Part shown: positions 16,602 through 24,698 of the stretch, in pieces | Layout of the letters: each line of letters begins with the position of its first letter | Position numbering within the stretch: position 1 is the first letter of the stretch | DNA from: Thermoplasmata archaeon | GTDB taxonomy: Archaea > Thermoplasmatota > Thermoplasmata > Methanomassiliicoccales > Methanomethylophilaceae | Direction of reading: 5' to 3' | NCBI GenBank assembly: GCA_015063285.1 | Contig: SUST01000002.1 | Location: 62,001 to 126,000 of the forward strand | DNA: 64,000 nucleotides | Notes under the pieces: model-generated | Seen by the model: the letters and a program-made list of their open reading frames with translations, nothing else | Told to the model about the DNA's origin: nothing | The model's database searches: none | Program-made: the position numbers and the translations under genes

Positions 16602-17069
16602 ATGTCCGACGAAACGAAAATCTGCAAGTCAACTGATAAAAACGAGACCAAAGACAAGGTAACGAAAAAACAATCGAAAAAGGGCATCAGAAATACAAAA
16701 CCTGAAAAATCAAGAATTATAGATTTCATAGATCCAGACGGGAATCCCTTCAGATGGGGGCACGATGAATGGCCGTACCATGAGAAGATGATCGTCCGCA
16801 ACGTAAAATTGGTCCCATATGATGGCGGACCATCCGATTATCCGGGATACTTCGATGAGGAAGGACACATCATTCTACCCGAAGAAATGGATGATGAACG
16901 GCCCCCTACCCCTGATGAATGCAAGGAACTGAAACGTCCCGGCTGGAAGCTCATAAGGGACGGGAAGGTAGTACCTTACGATGGGAAGAAATCCGACTAT
17001 CCCGGATACTTCGACGAGGAAGGGAATTTCGTTCAGACAGAAGATGACAGCGGTCCTGAATGGTACTGA
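16602..17069 (+). CDS. Hypothetical protein with tandem DYPGYFDEEG motif (155 aa)
   Basis: A Lys-rich N terminus (residues 1-38) is followed by an acidic part with two copies of the motif (K)xVPYDGxxSDYPGYFDEEG at about residues 70-90 and 123-143. The copies are too alike to be chance and indicate an internal duplication of about 53 residues. I know no family with this motif. It is the only plus-strand gene inside the element and is convergent with rep, the stops being almost adjacent (17069/17071). Confidence 0.72.
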   Translation: MSDETKICKSTDKNETKDKVTKKQSKKGIRNTKPEKSRIIDFIDPDGNPFRWGHDEWPYHEKMIVRNVKLVPYDGGPSDYPGYFDEEGHIILPEEMDDERPPTPDECKELKRPGWKLIRDGKVVPYDGKKSDYPGYFDEEGNFVQTEDDSGPEWY

Positions 17070-17070
17070 A

Positions 17071-18570
17071 TCACTCGCTTACGGAGTAAGCTCTAGCCTG
17101 ACGGCTGATAAAATAACTGTCCGGCTCTGCGAAAGGTCCTGACATGACCAGATCGTTGTTCTGAGGAATGAATTCCAGATCGGATACTGCGAATGGGATG
17201 GACTTTGCAAAGTCCGTCAGGGTCTGGTCGTTGGCCTTGAGGCGCTCCTTGAACTGGAGGTACGTGGTCATCACGACGCTGTAATGCTGGGCGAAGCAGA
17301 CTATCTCGTTGTCCTGGATGTACCTGACGTAGTTGCCGATGGAGTCGTGGACTCCCTCGTACACTCTGAGGAGCTCCCCGCATTCGCTGCATCTTCTGAT
17401 CTTGTACTGCCTGTGGATGCCGATGCGCTTGATCTTGTTGCGGCCGATTCCTCCCCATTCCCTGAGACGGGTCTTTAGGAGAAGCTTCTTCTCGACCCAT
17501 TGATCCCAGTCGACGCCTGAGAGGTCGCCTACCATGCGGCCTTTGCCGTTGAACTCGTCCTCGTAGTCCTTGTCCTTGTACTTGCCTTTGCCTGACTTGA
17601 CTCCGGGGATCATGAGATTCATGGTCTCCTCGAACCAGTCGATGTCGTCGGGATCCCTCTCTGCTATGCCGAGGCCCATGTGGGTGAAGAGATAGGCCAG
17701 CGTGTGCCTTATGGAGTTGATCCTCTCATGGGGGTGGACCTTCTTTATTATCCAACCGGGATGTAGCCTCCTGAACTTGTTGGTCTTGATATGGCCATAG
17801 ATCAATGAATGGAAGTGAGGGGCGAGCTGCCACTCGGTCTGCTTCTGACGCCAGGGATGGAATAGGGTGACCCCTGCGTTGCCTCCGCATTCCTGGAGGT
17901 CGTCTACTATGATCCTCAGCATCTCATCGTATTCGTCCTTGGTCTGCATCATGGACTTGGCCCATTCCTGAGGTGGTGACACGACCCAATGGCCGATCTC
18001 GGGACGGTGACCGGACTGTTTCTCGATGAGCTTGGAGTATCTGAGTAACGGTTTCTCAGTCTCGACACCCTGTCTTAAGGCCTCATCGTTCATGCATTCC
18101 GGACAGTGGAGGGACCAGCAATGCACCCTCTTGCCTTTGATGAAGTGCTCCGGATGGTCGGGGCACATGCTGTATACTATGCCCCCTTCCCTAGAGCGTA
18201 TGAAGCCGCACCCCTTCTCCTGAGGGCGGTTAAAATCGTGGCCGGGCATGGTCCACTCGATGAACTCGTGGAACTCTGGACGGAAGAAGACGTTGTTGCC
18301 TGAGGGGTCTTGGAATACCGTCTTTCCTTCCTGAACCTGACGGTATGCTTCCTGAATCGGTATTCCGACTTGCATTGCAAGTCTAAAGTACTCTATGGCA
18401 GGATACTTGGAGGACTGTATGGGAAGGTTCATGACGTAGTCGACTACCTGATGCCTCTTGAGAGCAGCTTGTTCCGCCAGGCCTTGCCTTTCGGCTAGAG
18501 CGAAATTGGCCATAAGGGAGGAGAGCCTGCGCTGCTCTGCCTTGGAATCGTAGTCTTCGATGGTTCTCAT
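17071..18570 (-). CDS. rep: HUH-type rolling-circle replication initiator (Rep)
   Basis: The start at 18570 is chosen because the frame upstream is the GC-rich structured block with no RBS. The 499-residue product has, in order, a Cys/His cluster (C136, C151, C156, C159), HWVVSPP near 194-200, the metal-binding HUH motif PHFHSLIYG (H252, H254), and RHTLAYLFTHMG with a candidate catalytic Tyr at 293. A zinc ribbon beginning CSECG lies in the C-terminal third. I recall the same order (HxVxSPP, PHFH, YLxxH) in Rep proteins of haloarchaeal plasmids and viruses. Such enzymes nick one strand at the origin and stay attached through the Tyr. The gene lies beside a hairpin-rich candidate origin. Confidence 0.85.
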   Translation of the reverse strand: MRTIEDYDSKAEQRRLSSLMANFALAERQGLAEQAALKRHQVVDYVMNLPIQSSKYPAIEYFRLAMQVGIPIQEAYRQVQEGKTVFQDPSGNNVFFRPEFHEFIEWTMPGHDFNRPQEKGCGFIRSREGGIVYSMCPDHPEHFIKGKRVHCWSLHCPECMNDEALRQGVETEKPLLRYSKLIEKQSGHRPEIGHWVVSPPQEWAKSMMQTKDEYDEMLRIIVDDLQECGGNAGVTLFHPWRQKQTEWQLAPHFHSLIYGHIKTNKFRRLHPGWIIKKVHPHERINSIRHTLAYLFTHMGLGIAERDPDDIDWFEETMNLMIPGVKSGKGKYKDKDYEDEFNGKGRMVGDLSGVDWDQWVEKKLLLKTRLREWGGIGRNKIKRIGIHRQYKIRRCSECGELLRVYEGVHDSIGNYVRYIQDNEIVCFAQHYSVVMTTYLQFKERLKANDQTLTDFAKSIPFAVSDLEFIPQNNDLVMSGPFAEPDSYFISRQARAYSVSE

Positions 18571-18850
18571 AGTATACTGCAATGAAGGCTCTGAGGGCCT
18601 TCGGTCTTGATCGTGAATCGTGCCCCTGCTGGGAAGCGGCGACTGACGTCGCCGATTGGAAGGCGGCCGGCGGTCGCCTGGGCTCGCGCCCCAACGGCGC
18701 CCGCTGCGGCCTGTTTGAGTCGCCCGACCCACTCGGGCGATGCCCTCGGGGTCTGCGCCGTCCGCTGACGCGTCCGTCGGGCGACGTCGATTTGGATGCC
18801 CCGTGGTCCCCGTGCGGTGCGGGGGCGGAGGCCCGCAGGGGCACCACGGT
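18571..18850. other. Candidate replication origin: GC-rich hairpin block
   Basis: 280 bases between rep and the next gene, far more GC-rich than either side. Hairpins: CGGCGAC-TGAC-GTCGCCG (18637-18654); GGGC-TCGC-GCCC (18680-18691); a perfect 8-bp stem TCGCCCGA/TCGGGCGA (18720-18740); and a long stem at 18801-18849 (CCGTGGT, CCCC and TGCGG paired with their complements, two single-base bulges). This matches what double-strand and single-strand origins of rolling-circle replicons look like. The open frames across it are a result of base composition, not evidence of a gene. Confidence 0.65.
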
Positions 18851-19180
18851 TCAGTGCTGGTCATCCCGGGTGGGATGCGTGAGGTCTACGATATGGAGCT
18901 TCGGTCCGTTGACGTACGCTCCATAGTGGGAGATCCTGTCGAGGTAGCCGGCGCGGCTGATGCTGGCGGCCATCATCCTCTCCCTCTCGATGTCCTTCAG
19001 CATCTGCACCACGGGATGGTCCTCGAGTCCGAGGAACCTGTACGGGAACAGCCAATCGTAGAACCGTTTGCTGTCCTTCGGCTCCGACAATGCGATCTCC
19101 GGAGGGAGGGGGATGCTTGAGGCCTCCCTCATGGAGAGGATCCTGTCCAGTTCCTGGTCGGTCGATATGTTGGCGCTCAT
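18851..19180 (-). CDS. Hypothetical protein (109 aa), coupled to the ATPase
   Basis: The ATG at 19178-19180 overlaps the ATPase stop (ATGA), so this frame rather than the longer open frame starting at 19711 is taken. The product is soluble and helix-rich (QMLKDIERERMMAASISRAG) with no known motif. The gene ends at the edge of the candidate origin block. Its place after the ATPase suggests a role in DNA handling or assembly, but this is inference. Confidence 0.65.
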   Translation of the reverse strand: MSANISTDQELDRILSMREASSIPLPPEIALSEPKDSKRFYDWLFPYRFLGLEDHPVVQMLKDIERERMMAASISRAGYLDRISHYGAYVNGPKLHIVDLTHPTRDDQH

Positions 19181-19797
19181 ATCACCACATCCCTGAACAT
19201 GTGGCTGTTGGCGTAGCTCCACCAATCCACCTTGGGGATCGCCACGCAATCCTCGAACCTGGGGAAGTAGCACCATGCCCTCCTGTCCACATCCGGGTGC
19301 ATGGCGTTCGCGAGATCGATCGCGTAGTTGGCCGAGGCCTGGGATGCCCTGAACTCGGGACGCTCGAACTGGAGATCCTCCTGGTGCATCCACTTGTTCA
19401 TGATGATCGCATCCTGCGACCTCAGGAACGCTATGTCCGTGTCCGCGATGTTCTGCGTGGTGATCGCGATGATGATGGACTTGTGCGATATGATCGACAG
19501 CCAACCCTGTATGTCTCCCCTCTTTGCGGAGCCTCTGGACTGGAAGATCCTGTTGACATCCTCGACGACCACTATCGACCCCACCGGGACGTCGCTGGTC
19601 TGGGAGACCAGATGGTATCCCGGGAAGATCGAGACGTCGAACTTCAAGGTGTCCAGCAGGTACTTCGGACGGTCGGGGTGGCAGTACGCCAGCAGACTGT
19701 GGAGGCTGCATGACTTCCCCTGCTTCCCGGAGCCGACGGCGATTATCACGCCGTGCTCCATGGCGCTGATGTAGTCGATGGCCGCGCTATCAGTCAT
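19177..19797 (-). CDS. P-loop ATPase of Zot/HerA type
   Basis: Walker A GSGKQGKS lies near residues 22-29, Walker B GSIVVVEDVNRIF near 74-86, and IIIAITTQN a further 30 residues on resembles the sensor strand of FtsK-HerA and Zot-like ATPases. Such proteins pump viral DNA into particles or drive extrusion of filamentous virus. At 206 residues it is short, a single ATPase core without a clear membrane segment. ATG at 19797 is nine bases from GGGAGG; ATG at 19803 is also possible. Genes overlap on both sides. The exact subfamily (packaging ATPase or inovirus-type Zot) cannot be settled by eye. Confidence 0.78.
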   Translation of the reverse strand: MTDSAAIDYISAMEHGVIIAVGSGKQGKSCSLHSLLAYCHPDRPKYLLDTLKFDVSIFPGYHLVSQTSDVPVGSIVVVEDVNRIFQSRGSAKRGDIQGWLSIISHKSIIIAITTQNIADTDIAFLRSQDAIIMNKWMHQEDLQFERPEFRASQASANYAIDLANAMHPDVDRRAWCYFPRFEDCVAIPKVDWWSYANSHMFRDVVI

Positions 19798-19930
19798 CGT
19801 CATCGTCCTCCCGGTCGTCGCATGTCCTCTGGTTGGCCTTGCAGGCCTGGTTTATGTACCATATCCGCTTGCGCTCCGGGTTGCCGTGAACCCAGAACGG
19901 AGGGGCGGAGCCGTCATTCCTTGTCGTCAT
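19790..19930 (-). CDS. Small acidic-tailed protein (46 aa)
   Basis: A very good binding site (GGAGGTGATAACG) precedes the ATG at 19930, and the frame overlaps the genes before and after it, as do its neighbours. The product has a WVHGNPERKRIWYINQACKANQ core and ends in five Asp residues. It could bind a basic partner or DNA through its core. Too short to assign to a family. Confidence 0.6.
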   Translation of the reverse strand: MTTRNDGSAPPFWVHGNPERKRIWYINQACKANQRTCDDREDDDDD

Positions 19931-20666
19931 CGTTATCACCTCCCTCATCGTCCTTTCCGTGTATCGAGTCCATGAGGTCGGACATGGAGTAGTCCTTGGT
20001 GCTGAGGTCCGGATCATCCATGTTGAGCATCCTCGCGATGCCGTCCAGGGTCTTCCCGACATGGTTCCTCGTAAGGAGGATCGCCAGCAGGAGAGGGTTG
20101 TCCCTGAGCTGGGTGTTCTCCTTCGCCACATCGAGCACCCACTTGCTCCACTTGGAGTAACTCTCCTCCCTCGAGAAGAGCAGCTGGGGATCCGAGTCGA
20201 ACGGCCATGCGTACGCTATCCTTCCCGACTGGAGGTCCATGTCCTGCACCGGGTAGTAGCGGTTGCTCATCGGTGTGTGGTACTGGACGCTGTTGCCGGG
20301 CTGGTCGAAGTACTTGATCATCTCGTTCGGTATCCTCACGATGGTGAACTGGTGGGTGTTGGGGTCCAGGCACCCGTAGAATGATGCCGTGGGATGGTAG
20401 AGGTTGTGAACCGCCCAATAGCCTAGCAGCCATCCGAGTATGGGAGCGAACACGATGGGCCAGTACTCGTTGACGATGTCAATGAGAGTATCCGGTCCGA
20501 CGTACCTGTATAGGACGTATCCGCCAGCACAGATTCCTACTACGATCGCGAGGATGATCAGGATCAGGTTCCTGAGGGACCTCCTCCTGAAGTCCTGAGG
20601 GGTTTCGTGGTCTTGGGGCATCTCCGGGATGGGGAGCTCGAGGTCGGGGACCTGTTCAGAAGACAT
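19914..20666 (-). CDS. Two-TM membrane protein with cytoplasmic domain (250 aa)
   Basis: Two hydrophobic segments (about residues 31-54 and 68-87) follow a short N terminus with DFRRRSLRN before the first helix. The remaining 160 residues are soluble and probably cytoplasmic, ending in an acidic tail. GGAGATAGCCT precedes the ATG, and the start overlaps the end of the 36-aa gene. Position between the ATPase genes and the small membrane proteins suggests a role in virion assembly at the membrane. No family recognised. Confidence 0.7.
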   Translation of the reverse strand: MSSEQVPDLELPIPEMPQDHETPQDFRRRSLRNLILIILAIVVGICAGGYVLYRYVGPDTLIDIVNEYWPIVFAPILGWLLGYWAVHNLYHPTASFYGCLDPNTHQFTIVRIPNEMIKYFDQPGNSVQYHTPMSNRYYPVQDMDLQSGRIAYAWPFDSDPQLLFSREESYSKWSKWVLDVAKENTQLRDNPLLLAILLTRNHVGKTLDGIARMLNMDDPDLSTKDYSMSDLMDSIHGKDDEGGDNDDDKE

Positions 20667-20766
20667 AGGCTATCTCCGTGTCCAGCTTGCGGACCTGGCG
20701 TCTGAAGGACCATCTGAAGAACACGATCCCCAGGAGGATCATCGCCCCGAAGAGGATCCAGTTCAT
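20656..20766 (-). CDS. 36-aa single-TM protein, virion protein candidate
   Basis: MNWILFGAMILLGIVFFRW is a hydrophobic helix followed by a basic stretch (SFRRQVRKLD). Tiny proteins with one helix and a positively charged end are typical of major coat proteins of filamentous viruses, where the basic end faces the DNA; this is inference only. GGAGG lies seven bases before the ATG, and the start overlaps the stop of the preceding gene. Confidence 0.6.
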   Translation of the reverse strand: MNWILFGAMILLGIVFFRWSFRRQVRKLDTEIAYVF

Positions 20767-20957
20767 GCTATTGCCTCCGATATCCCCTTCTCCGTGAGTC
20801 CGGACCAGAAGATGCATCCTCCGAGGAAGGCTAGAAGCGACGAGACGGAGACGTATCCGAAGACCTCGGACACTCCCAGAAGGCTCGCCAGAGCTGGTCC
20901 CATCCATGCGCTTGCCGACAGGATGGTGATGCCTGATATCATGCGTATCAGTCTCAT
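20763..20957 (-). CDS. 64-aa two-TM protein
   Basis: Two hydrophobic segments (about residues 7-26 and 33-52) with a short loop. AGGTGA lies before ATG 20957, which overlaps the preceding gene's stop. It is part of an uninterrupted chain of small membrane-protein genes. Function unknown; a minor virion or assembly protein is possible. Confidence 0.62.
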   Translation of the reverse strand: MRLIRMISGITILSASAWMGPALASLLGVSEVFGYVSVSSLLAFLGGCIFWSGLTEKGISEAIA

Positions 20958-21268
20958 GGCTTCACCTTCCTCGGACACTTGCACTCGCAGCTGGAGTTCT
21001 CGACGATGATCCCTGAACCGTAATAGGAGATCCATATCGAGAAGGTCAGCAGGAGGACTGAAACTCCTAAGAGTATCCCGTTGGCCGCGAGGAACTCCGC
21101 CGATGTCATCTCCGGATAGTACTGGAGAAGGAGGTCGGCGAGGCTTCCTCCGTCATCGAATGCTAAGGCTGCAAGCGATTTTCCGTACAGGGCATATGTC
21201 ATGAAGTCGATGATGAACAGGACGTTCAGGACCATGCTCAGGAATCCGAGCCAGAATGTCCACTTCAT
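20954..21268 (-). CDS. 104-aa two-TM protein with C-terminal Cys triad
   Basis: ATG 21268 has GGAGG eight bases upstream. Hydrophobic helices at about 5-26 and 68-90 flank an acidic loop; the C terminus reads ENSSCECKCPRKVKP, three Cys near a basic end that could form disulfides or bind metal. Overlaps its neighbours by four bases on each side. No known family. Confidence 0.65.
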   Translation of the reverse strand: MKWTFWLGFLSMVLNVLFIIDFMTYALYGKSLAALAFDDGGSLADLLLQYYPEMTSAEFLAANGILLGVSVLLLTFSIWISYYGSGIIVENSSCECKCPRKVKP

Positions 21269-21519
21269 CTTGCATACCTCCTTCTTGGGGTGGCGATGAT
21301 GTAGCCTGCCAGCAGGATTCCTGCGATCAGGAGTATAGATGGCCATACCTCTGCGATGAACTCGTCAAGGGTCATCCTGTTCTCGAGCATGGCCATGTAG
21401 GCGTCCATCTGCGTCATGGAGTCCTCCATGGAGCTTGCGTTATGGAGGTCGACAATGGTGAAGATGCCACCTATCGCCGTTCCGACTGCCGAGAGTATGG
21501 GTAGGAACCATACCATCAT
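21265..21519 (-). CDS. 84-aa two-TM protein
   Basis: ATG 21519 overlaps the stop of the 313-aa gene (ATGA), which favours it over the in-frame GTG at 21531. Hydrophobic helices lie near residues 3-22 and 60-76, separated by a Met- and acid-rich amphipathic stretch (SSMEDSMTQMDAYMAMLENRM). The C terminus is basic (TPRRRYAR). Probably an assembly or minor structural protein of the element. Confidence 0.65.
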   Translation of the reverse strand: MMVWFLPILSAVGTAIGGIFTIVDLHNASSMEDSMTQMDAYMAMLENRMTLDEFIAEVWPSILLIAGILLAGYIIATPRRRYAR

Positions 21520-22457
21520 ATCATCCCCCACATGCCTAGACGTCTGATCCTGACGATGTACGCTATCGCTATGACCAGCACGAAGATGATGGCCAGCACC
21601 GCGGGGTTGGAAAGCAGTGAGACTATGTCCCTGAGCATGTCCGGGAGGTCCTGATAGGACGCTTCCTCCCAGATGGCGTAGACGGTCTTGGAGTAGACGA
21701 TGTTCAGCGGATCCGATGAGTTCACGCTGTCCGCGTTGGCCGCTATCAGAGGGAAGTCGTCGGAGACATCGTTCGGCTGGTTATCCCCATTCACCGTGCT
21801 CCAGCCCTTGAAGGAGAAGCCCTCTTTGGTTGGGTATGCGGATGTGGTGTCGAAGAAGTGCATGCCGATGTCGTCTGAGGCCAATACTTGCCAGTAGTAT
21901 GTCTGGCAGACCGAACCTCCCAGGCTGTCGAAGGTCAGGGCGTAGGTATGATGAACCTGGTCCTGCACGATGACTGATCCGTTCCACTGTACGTCCAGAT
22001 GGATCTTGATTAGGAACGTCGATACCTCGGTATCGAACACGTTAGGGTAGGTGCAGCGGAAGTGGATCCAGTAGTCGCCGTGGGTGTCCTCGGATACCTG
22101 CTGGAGGGCAGGGGAGATGGCTATCGTGAGCTTCGCCGATTCGTAGTTGCCGTATGCCGATGTGACGTTCCATGAGATCCATGACGGGAGGCAGTGGGAT
22201 TCCACGTAGGAATAGCCTGTGTTCCCGGAGTCCGCACGATTGATCAGATAGGCCAGGAAGAACTTGGCCGATTCCGATTCATGGTCGTAGACCACGTACT
22301 GGGTAGGGTCGTCGGACTTCAGATTGGTCATGGTTATCATGAAGGTCTCATCCGCTGCCGGAGGCTGTACATAGTTCACATCCTGGGCATCGACCACAGG
22401 GATGGCGAGGGTGAGGGCCAGCATGACGATGGCCATCGTTGCGATAGCTGACCTCAT
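21516..22457 (-). CDS. Exported protein with InlB-type repeat and C-terminal anchor
   Basis: The start at 22457 gives a signal peptide (MRSAIATMAIVMLALTLAIP...VDA). The 313-residue product has an extracellular beta-rich region, one InlB-like repeat at about 195-265 (YALTFDSLGGSV ... EGFSFKGWS ... TVYAIW), and a C-terminal transmembrane helix (about 284-303) ending in RIRRLGMWGMI. The topology is that of a virion or cell-surface spike. The frame upstream of 22457 has no RBS. The start overlaps the stop of the gene at 22454. Confidence 0.75.
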   Translation of the reverse strand: MRSAIATMAIVMLALTLAIPVVDAQDVNYVQPPAADETFMITMTNLKSDDPTQYVVYDHESESAKFFLAYLINRADSGNTGYSYVESHCLPSWISWNVTSAYGNYESAKLTIAISPALQQVSEDTHGDYWIHFRCTYPNVFDTEVSTFLIKIHLDVQWNGSVIVQDQVHHTYALTFDSLGGSVCQTYYWQVLASDDIGMHFFDTTSAYPTKEGFSFKGWSTVNGDNQPNDVSDDFPLIAANADSVNSSDPLNIVYSKTVYAIWEEASYQDLPDMLRDIVSLLSNPAVLAIIFVLVIAIAYIVRIRRLGMWGMI

Positions 22458-22840
22458 CTCTGACCCCTCCACTGCCAATCGTCGTATCCGTACCTGCTGT
22501 CGTCGTACCTCATCCTGTCCTTGGGAGGTAAGATGAGACGGACCACCACGTAGAGGATCAGGGCCGCGAATGTGAGTCCGATCAGTGTGGCCGTCGTATC
22601 CTCCGAGAGTCCGGTGGCGTCCGCTATAGCGGATACCCCGGAACGCCAGGTGGAATAGATCACTGCGACTATCCCTCCGGTGCCTCCGATCTTCAGCACG
22701 TTGCCTATCTTCCATGAAGAGACCCATGAGCTGAATCCCTTCAGACCCGTTCCGATCGCCTCGCCTGCCTTGAAACCGACCTTGGCTCCTCCCGATCTGG
22801 CTGCGGATGAGAATACCTTGAATATAGATGTCCAGGACAT
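22454..22840 (-). CDS. Membrane protein with two hydrophobic segments (128 aa)
   Basis: A Ser/Gly/Lys-rich N terminus (about residues 1-45) is followed by hydrophobic segments at about 49-64 and 85-104, then an Arg/Asp/Tyr-rich tail (RMRYDDSRYGYDDWQWRGQR). GATGATACC precedes the ATG. It lies four bases after the 611-aa spike-like gene. A membrane-embedded structural role is plausible; no family recognised. Confidence 0.65.
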   Translation of the reverse strand: MSWTSIFKVFSSAARSGGAKVGFKAGEAIGTGLKGFSSWVSSWKIGNVLKIGGTGGIVAVIYSTWRSGVSAIADATGLSEDTTATLIGLTFAALILYVVVRLILPPKDRMRYDDSRYGYDDWQWRGQR

Positions 22841-22844
22841 GGTA

Positions 22845-24680
22845 TCATCCCACGGTGATAGTGTAGGAGCCGTCGTCGCTGTATGTGATAACAGGCATCA
22901 CGATGCAGGAGGCGGTAGGTGCGCTGGTGAAAGCGATTGTGGTCTCCCAGACTGCATAGAGCGTCGTGGTCCCATTGTAGGAGACCGCTATCGATGCTCC
23001 GGGCTGGTATGACGGCGTCTTCGCTGTGCTCGATGTCGCCCATCCGAGGAACACGCTTCCCGACTTGGTCGGAACGGTGTTCGGAATGGTGAACGTATGG
23101 TTGCCTGTAGATGTTCCTGTGTAGTTCTGGTTACTTGGTGCACCGCTACCTCCGTTGGCGTTGAAGTTCAGATGACAGGTGTATGAGACCTGACTCCAGA
23201 CCGCGTACAGTGTGGTGGTTCCGTTGTAGGCGACCGCGATGGATCCTCCGGGCTGGTAAGCCGCTGAGGTGGCGTTGTTCGATGTCGCCCAACCGAGGAA
23301 TGTGTAACCCGATCTGGTCGGAGATGTCGACGGGATCGTGAACGTGTGGTTACTGGTGGATGTTCCCGTATAGTTCAGATTACCGGGAGCACCTGACCCT
23401 CCGTTGGCGTTGAAGTTCAGATAACAGGTGTACGTGTTCTGCTGCCAGACCGCATACAGCGTGGTGGTTCCGTAGCTGAAGGAGTACGAGCCGCCTGCCT
23501 GATATGCCGCTGAGGTGGCGTTGTTCGATGTCGCCCAGCCTTTGAAGGTGTAGCCCGATCTGGTCGGTACTGTTGAGGACAGGGTGACGGACTTCGTGGT
23601 CGATGATCCCGAGCCTCCGTTGGTGTTGCCCGGAGCTCCGGATCCTCCGTTCGCGTTGTATGCTATCGTGAAATAGTACGTAGTGGAAGTCGAACTTGTC
23701 ATCTGTTCCGCTGGATAGTACTTCCCGCCCGAAGCCGCAGTCATGGAGTCGGATCCGCCTCCGGGATAGGTTAAGCTGGTTGCCTTGACCATGTTGTAAC
23801 AGCTGGAGGAATACGAAGTCGTGGTGACCATTCCGGAGGATTGGGATCCCGAGGTGGTCGACGACGCTCCGTACCAATCGACATCGATCGTGGTGCCTGA
23901 CTGGACTGTGTAGGTCTTGCTGGAGGATGTGACATTGGAATTATCCACACCCAGGAGCTTGAACGATGCCCAGTTCCCTTTGTACACGGTTATCGTGATG
24001 TTGGTGACGTTCTGTTCCCAGACTGCATAGAGCGTTTTGGTGCTCTTGTATCCGACGCTTATGGTGCCACCGGGCTGGTATGATGCCGATGTGGCTGAAC
24101 TGGAAGTTGCCCATCCTTTGAACGTGTAACCGGATTTCGTCGGGGTTGTCGAGGAGATCGTGAACGTGTGGTTGCTCGTGGATGTGCCTGAGTAGGACTG
24201 GTCGCTGGGTGCTCCGGATCCGCCGTTGGCATTGTACTTCAGGTAGCATGTGTACTGGTTGGACGAGGATGCCGCCGTGACGGCGAAGGAGACTTCGAAA
24301 GAATCGTCCTCCGTGGTCCAGTCCGAGAACAGGATGTAGTACGTGCGTGCAGTGACGGAAGAGGATGCCTGAAGGGTCAGACCAGAGGAGTTCCAAGTGA
24401 CCGTGATGCCTGAGACGGCGTTGCCGTCGCTGACATTGGACGAGGTACCGACCCCGATCGAGATGTCATGCTGATAGAAGTACCTGTTATCGTAGGTAGA
24501 TCTAGCTGCCATAGAAGGACATGCCTGAGCCCATGTGTATGTGGAGCTGGAACCCTGCTGGACGGTCATGCTCGCGGATCCGTTGTCCAGAGCATCGGAC
24601 TCCTCCGATACGGCGAGGGCTACGCCCGCGAAGGAGATGGCTACGATCAGAAGGGCCAGGCCCATAATCTTGTGGTTCAT
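22845..24680 (-). CDS. Exported spike-like protein, new N-domain plus InlB repeats
   Basis: ATG 24680 follows GGTGATAACC; the in-frame GTG at 24689 is part of that site. The 611-residue product has a signal peptide (IMGLALLIVAISFAGVALA), an N-terminal domain of about 110 residues (LDNGSASMTV ... YTWAQACPSM ... FSDWTTEDDSFEVSFAV) that also occurs twice in the neighbouring 727-aa protein, then four InlB-type repeats of about 75-83 residues, and a short end module (FTSAPTASCIVMP, TYSDDGS) also found inside the 727-aa protein. There is no C-terminal membrane helix, so it is either released or held by partners. Likely host-attachment or surface protein of the element. Confidence 0.78.
   Translation of the reverse strand: MNHKIMGLALLIVAISFAGVALAVSEESDALDNGSASMTVQQGSSSTYTWAQACPSMAARSTYDNRYFYQHDISIGVGTSSNVSDGNAVSGITVTWNSSGLTLQASSSVTARTYYILFSDWTTEDDSFEVSFAVTAASSSNQYTCYLKYNANGGSGAPSDQSYSGTSTSNHTFTISSTTPTKSGYTFKGWATSSSATSASYQPGGTISVGYKSTKTLYAVWEQNVTNITITVYKGNWASFKLLGVDNSNVTSSSKTYTVQSGTTIDVDWYGASSTTSGSQSSGMVTTTSYSSSCYNMVKATSLTYPGGGSDSMTAASGGKYYPAEQMTSSTSTTYYFTIAYNANGGSGAPGNTNGGSGSSTTKSVTLSSTVPTRSGYTFKGWATSNNATSAAYQAGGSYSFSYGTTTLYAVWQQNTYTCYLNFNANGGSGAPGNLNYTGTSTSNHTFTIPSTSPTRSGYTFLGWATSNNATSAAYQPGGSIAVAYNGTTTLYAVWSQVSYTCHLNFNANGGSGAPSNQNYTGTSTGNHTFTIPNTVPTKSGSVFLGWATSSTAKTPSYQPGASIAVSYNGTTTLYAVWETTIAFTSAPTASCIVMPVITYSDDGSYTITVG
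23089..23660 (-). repeat. In-frame tandem repeats of about 249 bp
   Basis: The stretch TCCGTTGGCGTTGAAGTTCA occurs at 23151 and again at 23400, 249 bases (83 codons) apart, within long blocks of near identity that encode successive InlB-type repeats; a third, more diverged copy follows to the right. High DNA identity makes gain or loss of a repeat by recombination likely. Confidence 0.7.
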
Positions 24681-24698
24681 GGTTATCACCCGGAGGTT

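Noticed and set aside
17071-18864. N-terminal extension of Rep to 597 residues
   Set aside because: The added part is Pro/Arg-rich translation of the candidate origin block, with no binding site at 18864.
18383-19120. Long Arg/Pro-rich open frames in the GC-rich block and in the ATPase region
   Set aside because: High GC removes stop codons by chance; no RBS, and the frames overlap well-supported genes or strong hairpins.
22845-24680. CRISPR-like regular repeats at 249 bases
   Set aside because: They are in-frame protein repeats of InlB type with diverged copies.
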